A DNA stretch of 64,000 nucleotides, taken from positions 1 through 64,000 of the forward strand of contig NZ_PZPO01000004.1 of NCBI RefSeq assembly GCF_013306565.1, written 5' to 3'. This DNA comes from Hyphomicrobium sulfonivorans. Lineage in GTDB: Bacteria; Pseudomonadota; Alphaproteobacteria; Rhizobiales; Hyphomicrobiaceae. The position numbers and the translations under genes were made by a program. Of this stretch, positions 16,877 through 25,679 are shown piece by piece (the first letter of the stretch is position 1; the number at the start of each line of letters is the position of its first letter). The notes beneath the pieces were generated by a model. That model ran no database searches and was not told the DNA's origin. It saw only the letters and a list, made by a program, of their open reading frames with translations.

Positions 16877-17551
16877 GTGCGCGTCCTGGTAGTTGAGGAT
16901 GACAAGGATCTGAACCGGCAGCTCGTGTCAGCGCTGGGCGATGCGGGATATGCCGTTGATACGGCGTTCGACGGCGAGGAGGGCTACTTCCTTGGCGATA
17001 CCGAGCCGTATGACATCGTCATCCTCGATATCGGTCTGCCGAAGATGGATGGCATTTCGATTCTTGAGCAGTGGCGCCGTTCCGATCGCAAGATGCCGGT
17101 GATCCTGCTGACGGCCCGCGACCGCTGGAGCGACAAGGTCCAGGGCATGGATGCGGGCGCCGACGATTACGTCGCCAAACCGTTCCATATGGAAGAGCTG
17201 CTGGCGCGTGTGCGGGCGCAGGTACGGCGCGCATCAGGCCATGCCAAGAGCGAAATCGAGTGTGGGCCGTTGCGGCTGGACACCAAGTCGGCGCGCGTTA
17301 CCTGCAATGGTCAGCAGATCAAGCTGACGTCGCATGAGTATCGGCTGCTGGCCTACATGATGCACCACAATGGTCGCGTGGTTTCGCGCACCGAGCTGGT
17401 TGAGCATCTGTATGAGCAGGACTTCGATCGCGATTCAAATACCATCGAAGTGTTCATCGGGCGGTTGCGCAAAAAGATCCCGGTGGATGTGATCGAAACC
17501 GTGCGTGGCCTCGGATATCGCCTGAGCGAAAATCCGGCTCCGACGGCCTGA
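16877..17551 (+). CDS. feuP: OmpR-family response regulator, FeuP-like
   Basis: DNA-binding regulator (224 aa from GTG 16877, with GGGGGAG just upstream). The receiver domain has acidic DD (VVEDDKD), phospho-acceptor Asp51 in VILDIGLPKMDG and the conserved Lys in YVAKPFHMEEL. The winged-helix domain follows from about residue 125 and ends RLRKKIPVDVIETVRGLGYRL. It is paired with the kinase gene 36 bases downstream, and that pair precedes ccmI-ccmE-ccmF-ccmH and degP, the order I know for feuPQ in rhizobia, where it responds to osmotic or envelope conditions. The symbol rests on this synteny and is less certain than the family. Confidence 0.85.
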   Translation: MRVLVVEDDKDLNRQLVSALGDAGYAVDTAFDGEEGYFLGDTEPYDIVILDIGLPKMDGISILEQWRRSDRKMPVILLTARDRWSDKVQGMDAGADDYVAKPFHMEELLARVRAQVRRASGHAKSEIECGPLRLDTKSARVTCNGQQIKLTSHEYRLLAYMMHHNGRVVSRTELVEHLYEQDFDRDSNTIEVFIGRLRKKIPVDVIETVRGLGYRLSENPAPTA

Positions 17552-17587
17552 TGAGATTGCCTCGCCCGCAAGTGGAGCTGTGAGGGA

Positions 17588-18976
17588 ATGCGGTTTAATT
17601 CGCTGGCATTCCGTCTTTTCGCGACCGCGGCGGCCTGGACGCTGCTGGTGCTGCCGATTGCCGGCTTCATCATCTATCAGCTGTATCGCGATGACGTGCA
17701 GGCGAGCTTCGACGGCCAGCTTCTGAAGCTGGTGAATGCGATCACGGTCGACAGTATGGGCAGCGCGGCTCAGGAGGCGCATCCGCTGCCGCCGAGCAAT
17801 CTTTATGAGCCGCTGTTTGAGGTGACGCATTCGGGCTGGTACTGGCAGATCACGCCATTGCAGCCAGCCAGCGGCCGCAAGCTGGTTTCGCCATCGCTGG
17901 CGACCTGGACTTTGCCGTCGCCGGCCGCGAAATCGGTTGTGCCGGATCTTTCCGGTGCGCGCTGGCTGAACGCAAAGGGACCGAAGGGAGAGCCGCTGCG
18001 GTTGGTGGAGGTGATCGACTCGCTGGGCCATGAGCCGGGCAAGCCGCGCTATTCGATTGTTGTGGCGGGTCCGCAGGATTGGCTGGATCACCTTGTTTCG
18101 AATTTCCGCTATCGACTGACGACCGCGCTGGCTCTGGCGGGGCTGGGTCTGGTGGCGGTGACGCTGTTTCAGGTGCGCTTTGGCCTGCTGCCGCTGCGCC
18201 AGATTGAAGGCGGTCTGGCGGCGATCCGATCGGGGGCGGCGTCGACGCTGGATGGCGATCTGCCCGCCGAAATTGAGCCGCTGCAGTCGGAGCTGAACGC
18301 GCTGATCCGTTCCAATCAGGCGATTGTCGACCGGGCGCGTACCCAGGTGGGCAATCTGGCCCATGCACTGAAAACGCCACTGGCGGTGATCGCCAATGAG
18401 GCGCGTACCGACAAGACCGGCCTCGGTGACAAGGTCATCGAGCAAGCCGAAATCATGAAGGATTCGGTGACGCGCTATCTCGACCGGGCCCGCATGGCGG
18501 CGCGGGCCGGTGTGATCGGGCGGGTCACCCAGGTGGGGCCGGTGGTGGAGCCTCTGGTGCGGGTGCTGCAGAAGATCCACCAGGACAAGGGCGTCGTCGT
18601 CACGGTCGATTGCCCCGCCGACGCGCGTTTTTCGGGCGAGAAGCAGGATCTGGAGGAGATGCTCGGCAACCTGCTGGATAACGCCTGCAAGTGGTCGCGG
18701 CGCGATGTGGTGTTGAAGGTGGAGGCGCCGGCGACGACCAGCCGGGCCAAAAACCGACGGCTGTTGATTACGGTGGCGGATGATGGGCCGGGGCTGACCG
18801 AAGAGGAGCGCAAGCGGATCGGCAAGCGCGGGTTGCGGCTGGATGAGACCAAGCCGGGATCCGGGTTGGGGCTTTCAATCGTGCTGGAGCTTGCCAACTC
18901 GTATGGTGGCACCTGCGAACTGGCGCGCGCCCCGCAGGGTGGTTTACAGGTGCGGCTGAACCTGCCGGCGGCCTAG
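17588..18976 (+). CDS. feuQ: Sensor histidine kinase, FeuQ-like
   Basis: Inner-membrane kinase (462 aa) partner of the preceding regulator. It has a first membrane helix (TAAAWTLLVLPIAGFIIYQLY), a periplasmic sensor region of about 140 residues, and a second helix (ALALAGLGLVAVTLFQVRFGLL) leading into a HAMP-type linker. The phospho-acceptor is His259 in LAHALKTPLAVI. The ATPase domain is complete: N box NLLDNACKWS, G1 DDGPGL, G2 GSGLGLSIVLE. The start at ATG 17588 has GAGGG very close; a GGAG further upstream is the alternative site. Confidence 0.88.
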   Translation: MRFNSLAFRLFATAAAWTLLVLPIAGFIIYQLYRDDVQASFDGQLLKLVNAITVDSMGSAAQEAHPLPPSNLYEPLFEVTHSGWYWQITPLQPASGRKLVSPSLATWTLPSPAAKSVVPDLSGARWLNAKGPKGEPLRLVEVIDSLGHEPGKPRYSIVVAGPQDWLDHLVSNFRYRLTTALALAGLGLVAVTLFQVRFGLLPLRQIEGGLAAIRSGAASTLDGDLPAEIEPLQSELNALIRSNQAIVDRARTQVGNLAHALKTPLAVIANEARTDKTGLGDKVIEQAEIMKDSVTRYLDRARMAARAGVIGRVTQVGPVVEPLVRVLQKIHQDKGVVVTVDCPADARFSGEKQDLEEMLGNLLDNACKWSRRDVVLKVEAPATTSRAKNRRLLITVADDGPGLTEEERKRIGKRGLRLDETKPGSGLGLSIVLELANSYGGTCELARAPQGGLQVRLNLPAA

Positions 18977-19167
18977 CCGCAGTCTGGAATGCAACCATCG
19001 GACGGCTGGAAACCCCTCGATTAGGGAAAACTATCAACAGTTTGGTTCGCCCAATTCGGGCCTGCTTTCAGCCATGTCGGCTGCACAATCTTTGGCTAAT
19101 CGGCTACACTGTTGTCAGAAAGCACGGTGCGTTGCAGCCTAGGGCGCACGCTGGGGAGACGATAAAA

Positions 19168-19677
19168 ATGGCGAATGCCGCTGATGGTGCCGTGACATAC
19201 GGTGTCCGCAAAGCGCCGCTGATTGTAGCGCTGGTGATGCCGCTTATGCTGACGGCGTGTGGGCCGGAGGGCCCGAGCAAGGCCGATACCGGCATGATCG
19301 TTGGTGCTGCGGCGGGCGGTATTCTGGGCAATCAGGTAGGCAAGGGCTCGGGCAATGTTCTGGCGACGGTTGCTGGCGCCGTGGTTGGCGGCATCGTCGG
19401 CAGCGAGATCGGCCGCTCAATGGACGAGCAAGACCGTTATCTGGCCGGACAGGCGGAATTGGCGGCGCTGGAAGAGGGCGAATCGGACCGCCCCCGCCGC
19501 TGGCGTAATCCAGACAACGGCCGCTATGGCGATATCGTGCCGAGCCGTCCTTACAAGCGTCAGGGACTGGATTGCCGCGATTATACGCACACGATCTTTA
19601 TCGATGGGCGTCCGCGGGATATGCGGGGCACCGCCTGCCGCAATCGCGACGGCACGTGGAGCAACGTGGTCGGCTGA
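19168..19677 (+). CDS. Glycine-zipper outer-membrane lipoprotein (17 kDa antigen-like)
   Basis: A 169-residue exported lipoprotein. Start ATG 19168 has GGGGAGA at 19153-19159. The signal peptide ends in the lipobox LTAC (Cys31). Residues 42-85 form a glycine zipper (GAAAGGILGNQVGKGSGN, then GAVVGGIVGSEIGRSMDE), as in rickettsial 17 kDa antigen and OsmB/SlyB-like proteins. The C-terminal half contains a Cys-containing domain with DCRDYTHTIFIDGRP and GTACRNRDGTWSNV, typical of RT0821/Lpp0805-type surface proteins. It lies between the kinase and ccm genes; a role in envelope stability is likely. Confidence 0.88.
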   Translation: MANAADGAVTYGVRKAPLIVALVMPLMLTACGPEGPSKADTGMIVGAAAGGILGNQVGKGSGNVLATVAGAVVGGIVGSEIGRSMDEQDRYLAGQAELAALEEGESDRPRRWRNPDNGRYGDIVPSRPYKRQGLDCRDYTHTIFIDGRPRDMRGTACRNRDGTWSNVVG

Positions 19678-19733
19678 GAGCCGCGATTTACTGGCGCTGA
19701 CCTTGAGATGACGCAAATGTGTGCGGGGTTCGA

Positions 19734-19888
19734 CTTGAGATTAATCAAGTCCCCGCGCGCTTGTGTTTCGGGGCCGGCGCAACGTTGCGCATGAGGATCG
19801 CGCATAAAACCGCTGTATGGCGTAGTATTCCCTGAAAACCCTACTGAAATAGTCATATTATCTTGCGCTGCGGCAGAAATATTGCCGC
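19734..19888. promoter_or_regulatory. Cluster of short palindromes upstream of the ccm operon
   Basis: The 280 bases before ccmI hold three short palindromes: CTTGA/TCAAG around GATTAA (19734-19749), the perfect 14-mer GCGCAACGTTGCGC (19777-19790), and GCGGCA/TGCCGC with a 7-nt loop (19870-19888). They may be operator sites or part of the leader for ccmIEFH. No factor can be named from sequence alone. Confidence 0.4.
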
Positions 19889-19957
19889 GCCTTGCGACAC
19901 TTGTAACTTCCGGCCATGGGCCCTATTCCAGCCTCGCGGTGGCGGTTGGATGGCGGC

Positions 19958-21148
19958 ATGGTGCTGTGGATTCTATTTGCGATGTTGGCGGCGGCCGTCG
20001 TCTGGGCGGTCACCCGGCCATTGCTGGCACGCAGCGCTGCCGATCCCGCAGCCGATAGCGAGCTTGCGGTCTATCGCGATCAGCTTGCCGAGATCGAGAC
20101 CGAGCGGGCGCAGGGCCTGCTGGGCGAATCTGAAGCTGAAGGCGCGCGTGTCGAACTTGCACGTCGATTGATCCGTCGTTCCGAAGAAGCCAACAAGCTT
20201 GCCGGATATGGCGCCGCAAGAACCAGCGCGGCACGCAAGGCAGTGCTTTACCTCGGATCAGCGCTGCCGGTGATCGGCATTGCGATCTATCTCGGCGTCG
20301 GTTCCCCTCAGCTTCCCGGGCGTCCCTACGGCTTTCGCATGGACGTGCCGGTTGAGCAGGCGACGGCGTCCGATCTGGTTGCGCGGGTGGAAGAACATCT
20401 GCGCGCCAATCCGGAAGACGGTCGCGGCTGGGATGTGCTGGCGCCGGTATATCTGCGGCTGGGGCGTTTCAATCAGGCGGTGGATGCGTTTCAGCGCGCC
20501 AACCAGCTGTTGGGAGATTCGCCAGGGCGGGTTGCAGGTTACGCGCGCGCTCTGATCATGGCGCAGAATGGCGTCGTCAGCGAGCCGGTGCGCCAGGCCT
20601 ATGAGCGCCTGAAAGAGCTTGATCCCAAGGCGATGGAAGCTGATGTCTGGCTGGCGATCGGGCGCGAGCAGGACGGCGACAAGAAGGGCGCCGAGGCGGA
20701 ATTCCGTCGCTTGCTGGCGACGGCTGAAGATCCCTGGAAAACGGTGCTGACAACACGGCTTGAGCAGATGGCGGCTCAACAACAGGCCGGCGCGGGGGCG
20801 GCTGGAGCTGCAGCGCGGACAGAGCGGGCGGCGTCTGGAGGGGAAACAGCGGGGCCGGCAGACGGTGCCGCGCCCTCCGCCACCGTCGATGCCAATGAAA
20901 TCGCGGCGCTCGATCCGGCGCAGCGTGCGCAGCGCATCGCGCAGATGGTGCAAGGCCTGGCCGCGCGCCTGAAGGAAAATGGCAGCGATCTGGATGGTTG
21001 GAAGCGGCTGGTGCGCTCCTATGTTGTTCTGGGTCAGCGCAACGACGCGCAGGCGGCATTGACCGATGCGCGGTCGAACTTCGCGACTGATCGGCAGGCG
21101 CTGACGGAGCTGAATGAGCTGGCTCAGACGCTGGAGCTTGGCTCATGA
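19958..21148 (+). CDS. ccmI: Cytochrome c maturation protein CcmI (CycH)
   Basis: Chaperone that holds apocytochrome c for heme attachment. It is 396 aa from ATG 19958; an upstream ATG at 19916 would add residues not typical of the family. Two membrane helices are present ([18 protein letters not shown] at the N-terminus, [20 protein letters not shown] near residue 95), with the family motif [11 protein letters not shown] between them. The periplasmic part has TPR repeats, for example [18 protein letters not shown]. Ala-rich low complexity around residue 280 separates a second TPR region. It leads the ccmI-E-F-H operon. Confidence 0.92.
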   Translation: MVLWILFAMLAAAVVWAVTRPLLARSAADPAADSELAVYRDQLAEIETERAQGLLGESEAEGARVELARRLIRRSEEANKLAGYGAARTSAARKAVLYLGSALPVIGIAIYLGVGSPQLPGRPYGFRMDVPVEQATASDLVARVEEHLRANPEDGRGWDVLAPVYLRLGRFNQAVDAFQRANQLLGDSPGRVAGYARALIMAQNGVVSEPVRQAYERLKELDPKAMEADVWLAIGREQDGDKKGAEAEFRRLLATAEDPWKTVLTTRLEQMAAQQQAGAGAAGAAARTERAASGGETAGPADGAAPSATVDANEIAALDPAQRAQRIAQMVQGLAARLKENGSDLDGWKRLVRSYVVLGQRNDAQAALTDARSNFATDRQALTELNELAQTLELGS

Positions 21149-21170
21149 GAGAGGCGACAGGGAAAACGGC

Positions 21171-21635
21171 ATGACGCGGAAGCAGCGGCGCGGAGTTCTG
21201 ATTGGTGTCGGCGTGGCGGTGCTGATGGTTGCCGTTGGCCTGGTGCTGTTCGCGTTGCGCGATGCGATCGTATTTTTCCATACGCCGAGCGATCTGGCGG
21301 AGAAGCCGATCGAGATCGGTCAGCGTTTCCGGCTCGGCGGCCTGGTGGCGGCGGGCTCGGTGAAGCGCGGCGAAGGCACCAAGGTGAACTTTGCGGTGAC
21401 GGATACGCTTGAAACCGTGCCGGTGGTCTATGAAGGTGTGCTGCCGGACCTGTTCCGTGAGGGGCAGGGTGTCATCACGGAAGGCAAGATGGACGAGGCG
21501 GGGACATTCATCGCCGACTCCGTTTTGGCCAAGCACGATGAAAATTACATGCCGCCCGAAGTTGCCAAGGCGCTGGAGGCCAAGGGCGTCAAACTGGGTG
21601 AGGGTGCCAAGCACCCTGAAAACGTCAAGCCGTAG
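21171..21635 (+). CDS. ccmE: Heme chaperone CcmE (CycJ)
   Basis: Periplasmic, membrane-anchored protein that carries heme to the CcmF/H ligase. It is 154 aa with a positively charged N-terminus (MTRKQRRG), one membrane helix and an OB-fold domain. The covalent heme ligand is His122 in [10 protein letters not shown] with Tyr126 four residues on, matching the HxxxY class. The gene starts 22 bases after ccmI and ends 45 bases before ccmF. Confidence 0.96.
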   Translation: MTRKQRRGVLIGVGVAVLMVAVGLVLFALRDAIVFFHTPSDLAEKPIEIGQRFRLGGLVAAGSVKRGEGTKVNFAVTDTLETVPVVYEGVLPDLFREGQGVITEGKMDEAGTFIADSVLAKHDENYMPPEVAKALEAKGVKLGEGAKHPENVKP

Positions 21636-21680
21636 CAAAGCGGCATACGAAGCGCTTCGTTGCGCACAAGGGAGCAGGAA

Positions 21681-23666
21681 ATGGTCGTTGAGCTTGGCCA
21701 CTTTGCGCTGGTGCTGGCGCTGCTGGTTGCCATCTTCCAGATGCTGGTGCCCTTTTATGGCTCGCGTGTCGGCGACGATCGCATGATGGCGGTGGCTGAC
21801 CCCGCTGCGATTTGTCAGCTCGGCCTGCTCTCGCTCGCGTTTCTCTGTCTGACGATCGCGTATGTTTCGTCGGACTTCTCGGTTGCCAACGTCGTCGCGA
21901 ATTCGCATTCGACCAAGCCGCTGATCTATCGCATCTCCGGCGTGTGGGGAAACCATGAAGGCTCGATGCTTTTGTGGGTGCTCATTCTGGCGCTGTTCGG
22001 CGCGGCGGTGGCTGCATTCGGCCGCAATCTGCCGGCGAGCCTGAAAGCCAATGTGCTGAGCGTGCAGGCGTCAATCGCCGTGGCGTTCATGCTATTCATT
22101 CTGCTGACGTCGAACCCGTTCCTGCGCCTCGATCCGCCGCCCGCCGACGGCAACGGCCTCAATCCGATCCTGCAGGATCCGGCGCTCGCATTCCATCCGC
22201 CGTTCCTTTACGCGGGCTATGTCGGTTTCTCGATCGCGTATTCATTTGCGGTGGCGGCGCTGATCGACGGGCGCATCGATGCTGCCTGGGCGCGCTGGGT
22301 GCGACCGTGGACGCTGGCGGCATGGATGTTCCTGACGCTCGGTATCGCGATGGGTTCCTGGTGGGCCTATTACGAACTCGGCTGGGGCGGCTGGTGGTTC
22401 TGGGACCCGGTGGAAAACGCGTCGTTCATGCCCTGGCTGGCGGGCACCGCGCTGCTGCATTCGGCGCTGGTGATGGAAAAGCGCGACGCGCTGAAAGTGT
22501 GGACGGTGCTGCTGGCCATCCTGACGTTCTCGCTGTCGCTGATGGGCACGTTCCTTGTGCGCTCGGGCATCCTGACGTCGGTGCATGCGTTTGCGGTTGA
22601 TCCGCAGCGCGGCGTGTTCGTGCTGGCGATCATGGCGCTGTTCACCGGCGGCGGTCTGGCGATGTTCGCGCTGCGCGCCAGCGATCTGCGCCAGGGCGGT
22701 ATTTTCGCGCCGATCAGCCGCGAAGGCAGTCTCGTCCTCAACAACATCCTGCTGACCACGGCGTGTGCAACGGTATTCATCGGCACGCTGTATCCGCTGG
22801 CGCTGGAATCGCTGACCGGCGCAAAAATTTCCGTCGGCGCGCCGTACTTCGACTGGACGTTCGGGCCGCTGATGGTGCCGCTGCTGATGGCGTTGCCGTT
22901 CGGGCCGCTGCTGGCGTGGAAGCGCGGCGATATTCTGGGCGCAGCGCAACGGCTGATGGTTGCGCTGCTTATCGCCGTTGTGGTGATGGCGGCAACGCTG
23001 GCCGTTATGCAGCGCGGGCCGTGGCTGGCGCCGTTCGGCGTGGCGCTGGGCGTGTTCGTGATGCTGGGCGCGATTTCGGAGATCGTCTGGCGCATCCGTC
23101 TCGGTGACGTGCCGTTCGGCGATGCGATGCGGCGGCTGGTCAATCTGCCCCGGTCCGCATTTGGTACGGCGCTGGCGCACTTCGGCGTCGGCATGCTGGT
23201 TGTCGGCGTGGTTGCGACGAGCGCTTACCGGCAGGAAAAGATCCTGGTGATGAAGGCCGGCGAGACAACGTCCATCGCCGGCTATGAGGTCACATTCCGG
23301 GGCGTCGCGCCGCGGACTGGCCCCAACTACCGCGAAGAAGTGGCAATGTTCGACGCCTATCGTGGCGGCACTCTGGTGAGCCACCTGGAGCCTGCGCGAC
23401 GCGTCTACGATATGCCGCCGGAGCCGACGACCGAGGCCGGTATCCACGCAGGCTGGCGCGGCGATCTTTATGTGGTGCTGGGCGATACGCAGCAGGCCGG
23501 CGGGCACGCGATCCGGATCTATTTCAATCCGATGGTGCGATTCATCTGGCTGGGCGCGGTGGTGATGTTCATCGCCGGTGCTGTCTCGCTGTCTGATCGG
23601 CGACTGCGTGTCGGTGCGCCCGGAAGGGCTCGACGGGCGGTTGCTGCTGCCGCGCCCGCCGAGTGA
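21681..23666 (+). CDS. ccmF: Cytochrome c heme lyase subunit CcmF (CycK)
   Basis: Large inner-membrane heme handling protein (661 aa) that ligates heme to apocytochrome c with CcmH and CcmI. Start ATG 21681 has GGAG at 21671-21674. The heme-binding tryptophan-rich WWD motif is seen as GWGGWWFWDPVEN (about residue 235) in a chain of about 14 hydrophobic helices. Conserved periplasmic histidines include LAFHPPFLYAGYVG and GSMLLWV-region NHEGS. Its stop overlaps the ccmH start by one base. Confidence 0.96.
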   Translation: MVVELGHFALVLALLVAIFQMLVPFYGSRVGDDRMMAVADPAAICQLGLLSLAFLCLTIAYVSSDFSVANVVANSHSTKPLIYRISGVWGNHEGSMLLWVLILALFGAAVAAFGRNLPASLKANVLSVQASIAVAFMLFILLTSNPFLRLDPPPADGNGLNPILQDPALAFHPPFLYAGYVGFSIAYSFAVAALIDGRIDAAWARWVRPWTLAAWMFLTLGIAMGSWWAYYELGWGGWWFWDPVENASFMPWLAGTALLHSALVMEKRDALKVWTVLLAILTFSLSLMGTFLVRSGILTSVHAFAVDPQRGVFVLAIMALFTGGGLAMFALRASDLRQGGIFAPISREGSLVLNNILLTTACATVFIGTLYPLALESLTGAKISVGAPYFDWTFGPLMVPLLMALPFGPLLAWKRGDILGAAQRLMVALLIAVVVMAATLAVMQRGPWLAPFGVALGVFVMLGAISEIVWRIRLGDVPFGDAMRRLVNLPRSAFGTALAHFGVGMLVVGVVATSAYRQEKILVMKAGETTSIAGYEVTFRGVAPRTGPNYREEVAMFDAYRGGTLVSHLEPARRVYDMPPEPTTEAGIHAGWRGDLYVVLGDTQQAGGHAIRIYFNPMVRFIWLGAVVMFIAGAVSLSDRRLRVGAPGRARRAVAAAAPAE

Positions 23667-24253
23667 TGCAGGTTCATGGGACGCAACGCATGATGCTGCA
23701 ACACATCGGCAAATTGGCGAACCGGTTTGCGGTTGGCGCGCGGCGCTCGGTGCTGGCCTCTGCCGGCATACTGCTGCTGGCAACCTCTGCCATGGCGGTA
23801 CAGCCGGACGAAATTCTGGCCGATCCGGCGCTTGAAGCGCGCGCGCGCGCGATCTCGGCAGAGCTGCGCTGTCTCGTGTGTCAGAACCAGTCCATCGATG
23901 ACAGCAACGCGCCACTCGCGCGTGATCTGCGCGTGCTGGTGCGTGAACGCCTGCAGACGGGCGAGACGGACGCGCAGGTGCTCCAGTTCATCGAAGATCG
24001 CTATGGCGAGTTTGTGCTGCTGCGTCCGCCGCTGAACCTGAGCACGCTGCTGCTGTGGCTGGCGCCGATACTGGCGCTGGTGCTGGCGGTGTGGACGACG
24101 GCGCGGGCGTGGCGCCGCCGTCAGGATCAGATTGCTGTGGTCGACGAAGCCCCGGCGCGGCAAACGCCACTGACGCGGGATGAAGAACGCAAGCTGCAAG
24201 AACTGCTCAAGCAGCAAGGCGGCGCGTCGTCGACATCGACCGATCAGAAGTAA
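23666..24253 (+). CDS. ccmH: Cytochrome c thioredoxin-like reductase CcmH (CycL)
   Basis: Reduces the CxxCH motif of apocytochrome c before heme attachment. It is 195 aa from ATG 23666 (overlapping the ccmF stop); ATG 23690 is another possible start. A signal segment (LASAGILLLATSAMA) precedes the domain; the redox pair is Cys69-Cys72 in LRCLVCQNQSIDDS. A C-terminal helix (LLLWLAPILALVLAVWT) anchors it, followed by a charged tail. ccmA-D and ccmG are not in the window, so the other maturation genes lie elsewhere, as usual in rhizobia. Confidence 0.95.
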   Translation: MQVHGTQRMMLQHIGKLANRFAVGARRSVLASAGILLLATSAMAVQPDEILADPALEARARAISAELRCLVCQNQSIDDSNAPLARDLRVLVRERLQTGETDAQVLQFIEDRYGEFVLLRPPLNLSTLLLWLAPILALVLAVWTTARAWRRRQDQIAVVDEAPARQTPLTRDEERKLQELLKQQGGASSTSTDQK

Positions 24254-24339
24254 GCATCCGCGAGACCGGTGAGGCGCAAAGATAGTTGGTGCAGCGTTCG
24301 CCGCTTGAGCCTTTCAGCGTTTCGTTGAATCGCAGAAAG

Positions 24340-24386
24340 GTCCTTGTCGGAAAACTGGTTCCCACTTTTGCGGACGCACTCTAAGG
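24340..24386. repeat. Imperfect palindrome between convergent genes
   Basis: The gap between ccmH (+) and the serine protease (-) contains GTCGGAAAACTGG followed by CCACTTTTGCGGAC, arms that pair imperfectly around GTTC. It resembles a widespread intergenic element of Hyphomicrobiales that contains a stretch like AAAACCGGTTCCCACTTTT; that resemblance is from memory. It may act as a bidirectional terminator. Confidence 0.5.
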
Positions 24387-25535
24387 CTTGCCCTGTCCCG
24401 AACTGGTGCGTGCGCTGGGAATTTTTCCGGTGACGATTTCGCTCTCGCCCGCCAGCGCATCCAGCAGTGAATAGCTAGCGAAGCCGGTGGGTGGCATCTG
24501 CGATGCGCGCTCGAAAGCCATGATCGCGGTGCGGAGCTGCGGGCCATAGACGCCGTCGCGCGGTCCCATGTAGAGCCCCCGCTGAGCGAGAAGTTCCTGC
24601 AACCGGGAAATGTCCTTGTGGCTGCTGACCGTATCGGCGGCAATGAACGCCGTCAGCGATTTATCAAACGATTGCGCATTGACGCCCGTGTTGGCGACGT
24701 CGTCAGCCTTGAAGCGATGCAGGACTTCACCGTTGAGCATGATGACTTTCGACTGCACGTAGGTGCCGACATTGATGCCGACGATCTCCGGCCCGTTCGC
24801 GCCTTCCATCAACAGCGGGGAACCGGAAGACGCTGCGCCGGTATCGCAGGTGTGCAGCAGAAGCTGATCGGAGTTGGTGAAGTCGCGTCGGATTGTTTTC
24901 CAGTCCGCATCGTCGAACGAGCGCCGCACCAGACAGCCGGAGTTGAGCATCGGCTGCCATTTCGGCAGGTCACGATGAAACGCGGTGTTGAAAACACGTC
25001 CCGATGTCGACAGCTTCATCACCTCATCAACCGGCTTGGAAGTGACGGTGAATGTGCCCTTGCTGCAGGCGGGCTGCTCCAGACGCACGAAGGCCCAGTC
25101 GCGCGTTGCGTCGATGGGTGGATGAACATTGAGCCGCGTCGAGCCGGCAAACACGTTGGCTTCCGCAGCACCGCTTTTGGCGCCGGCTATGGCGTATTTC
25201 CGACTTGTTCCGTGCAGGCGGAACGACAAATCGGTGAGCTGCAGAGGCTTTTGTCCGGCCGTGCGGTAGAGGCAATGCGCGGCGGTGCCGATGACGTCCG
25301 GTGCAACACAGAAGGCCGTGCAAACCGAGTTGAAGGTCGAATCGAAAAACAGGCCCAGCCGATCGCCGACATGCTGCATAGACTTTGGCAACGGAACGCG
25401 ATCGTCGCGGCCAAAAACCGAGGCTGTCGCCTGCGGGCCCATCAGCGCCAATCCTGCCAACATGGCCAGCGTGAGCATGGCGGGCAGGAAGTTCTGGGCA
25501 GGCCGCCGGTCGGAGGCGAGTGGAAAACGCTTCAT
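24381..25535 (-). CDS. Exported trypsin-like serine protease with C-terminal peptidoglycan-binding domain
   Basis: Likely periplasmic or secreted protease (384 aa). Start ATG 25535 has GAGG about nine bases before it. A signal peptide covers residues 1-40 (FLPAMLTLAMLAGLALM). The triad is His87 (GTAAHCLY), Asp146 (ATRDWAFVRL) and Ser237 (GAASSGSPLL). Paired cysteines (72/76, 88, 157, 201, 230) suggest disulfides. Residues about 305-365 form a PG_binding_1-like repeat (LQELLAQRGLYMGPRDGVYG, then LRTAIMAFERASQMPPTG). The gene is divergent from degP with 144 bases between, so the two may share a control region. Confidence 0.85.
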   Translation of the reverse strand: MKRFPLASDRRPAQNFLPAMLTLAMLAGLALMGPQATASVFGRDDRVPLPKSMQHVGDRLGLFFDSTFNSVCTAFCVAPDVIGTAAHCLYRTAGQKPLQLTDLSFRLHGTSRKYAIAGAKSGAAEANVFAGSTRLNVHPPIDATRDWAFVRLEQPACSKGTFTVTSKPVDEVMKLSTSGRVFNTAFHRDLPKWQPMLNSGCLVRRSFDDADWKTIRRDFTNSDQLLLHTCDTGAASSGSPLLMEGANGPEIVGINVGTYVQSKVIMLNGEVLHRFKADDVANTGVNAQSFDKSLTAFIAADTVSSHKDISRLQELLAQRGLYMGPRDGVYGPQLRTAIMAFERASQMPPTGFASYSLLDALAGESEIVTGKIPSARTSSGQGKP

Positions 25536-25679
25536 ACGCAATGCCTCGGCTGAGGGGCTGGGTAAACGCCCCCTTTATTACGAAGTGTTAAGGCAATCGA
25601 AAGGCTGCCGTAATCCCGGCTCCTCTAGGTCTAGAGCTGACGAAGGAATGTCACGCATCAAGAATGGAGGTTCGTCCGC

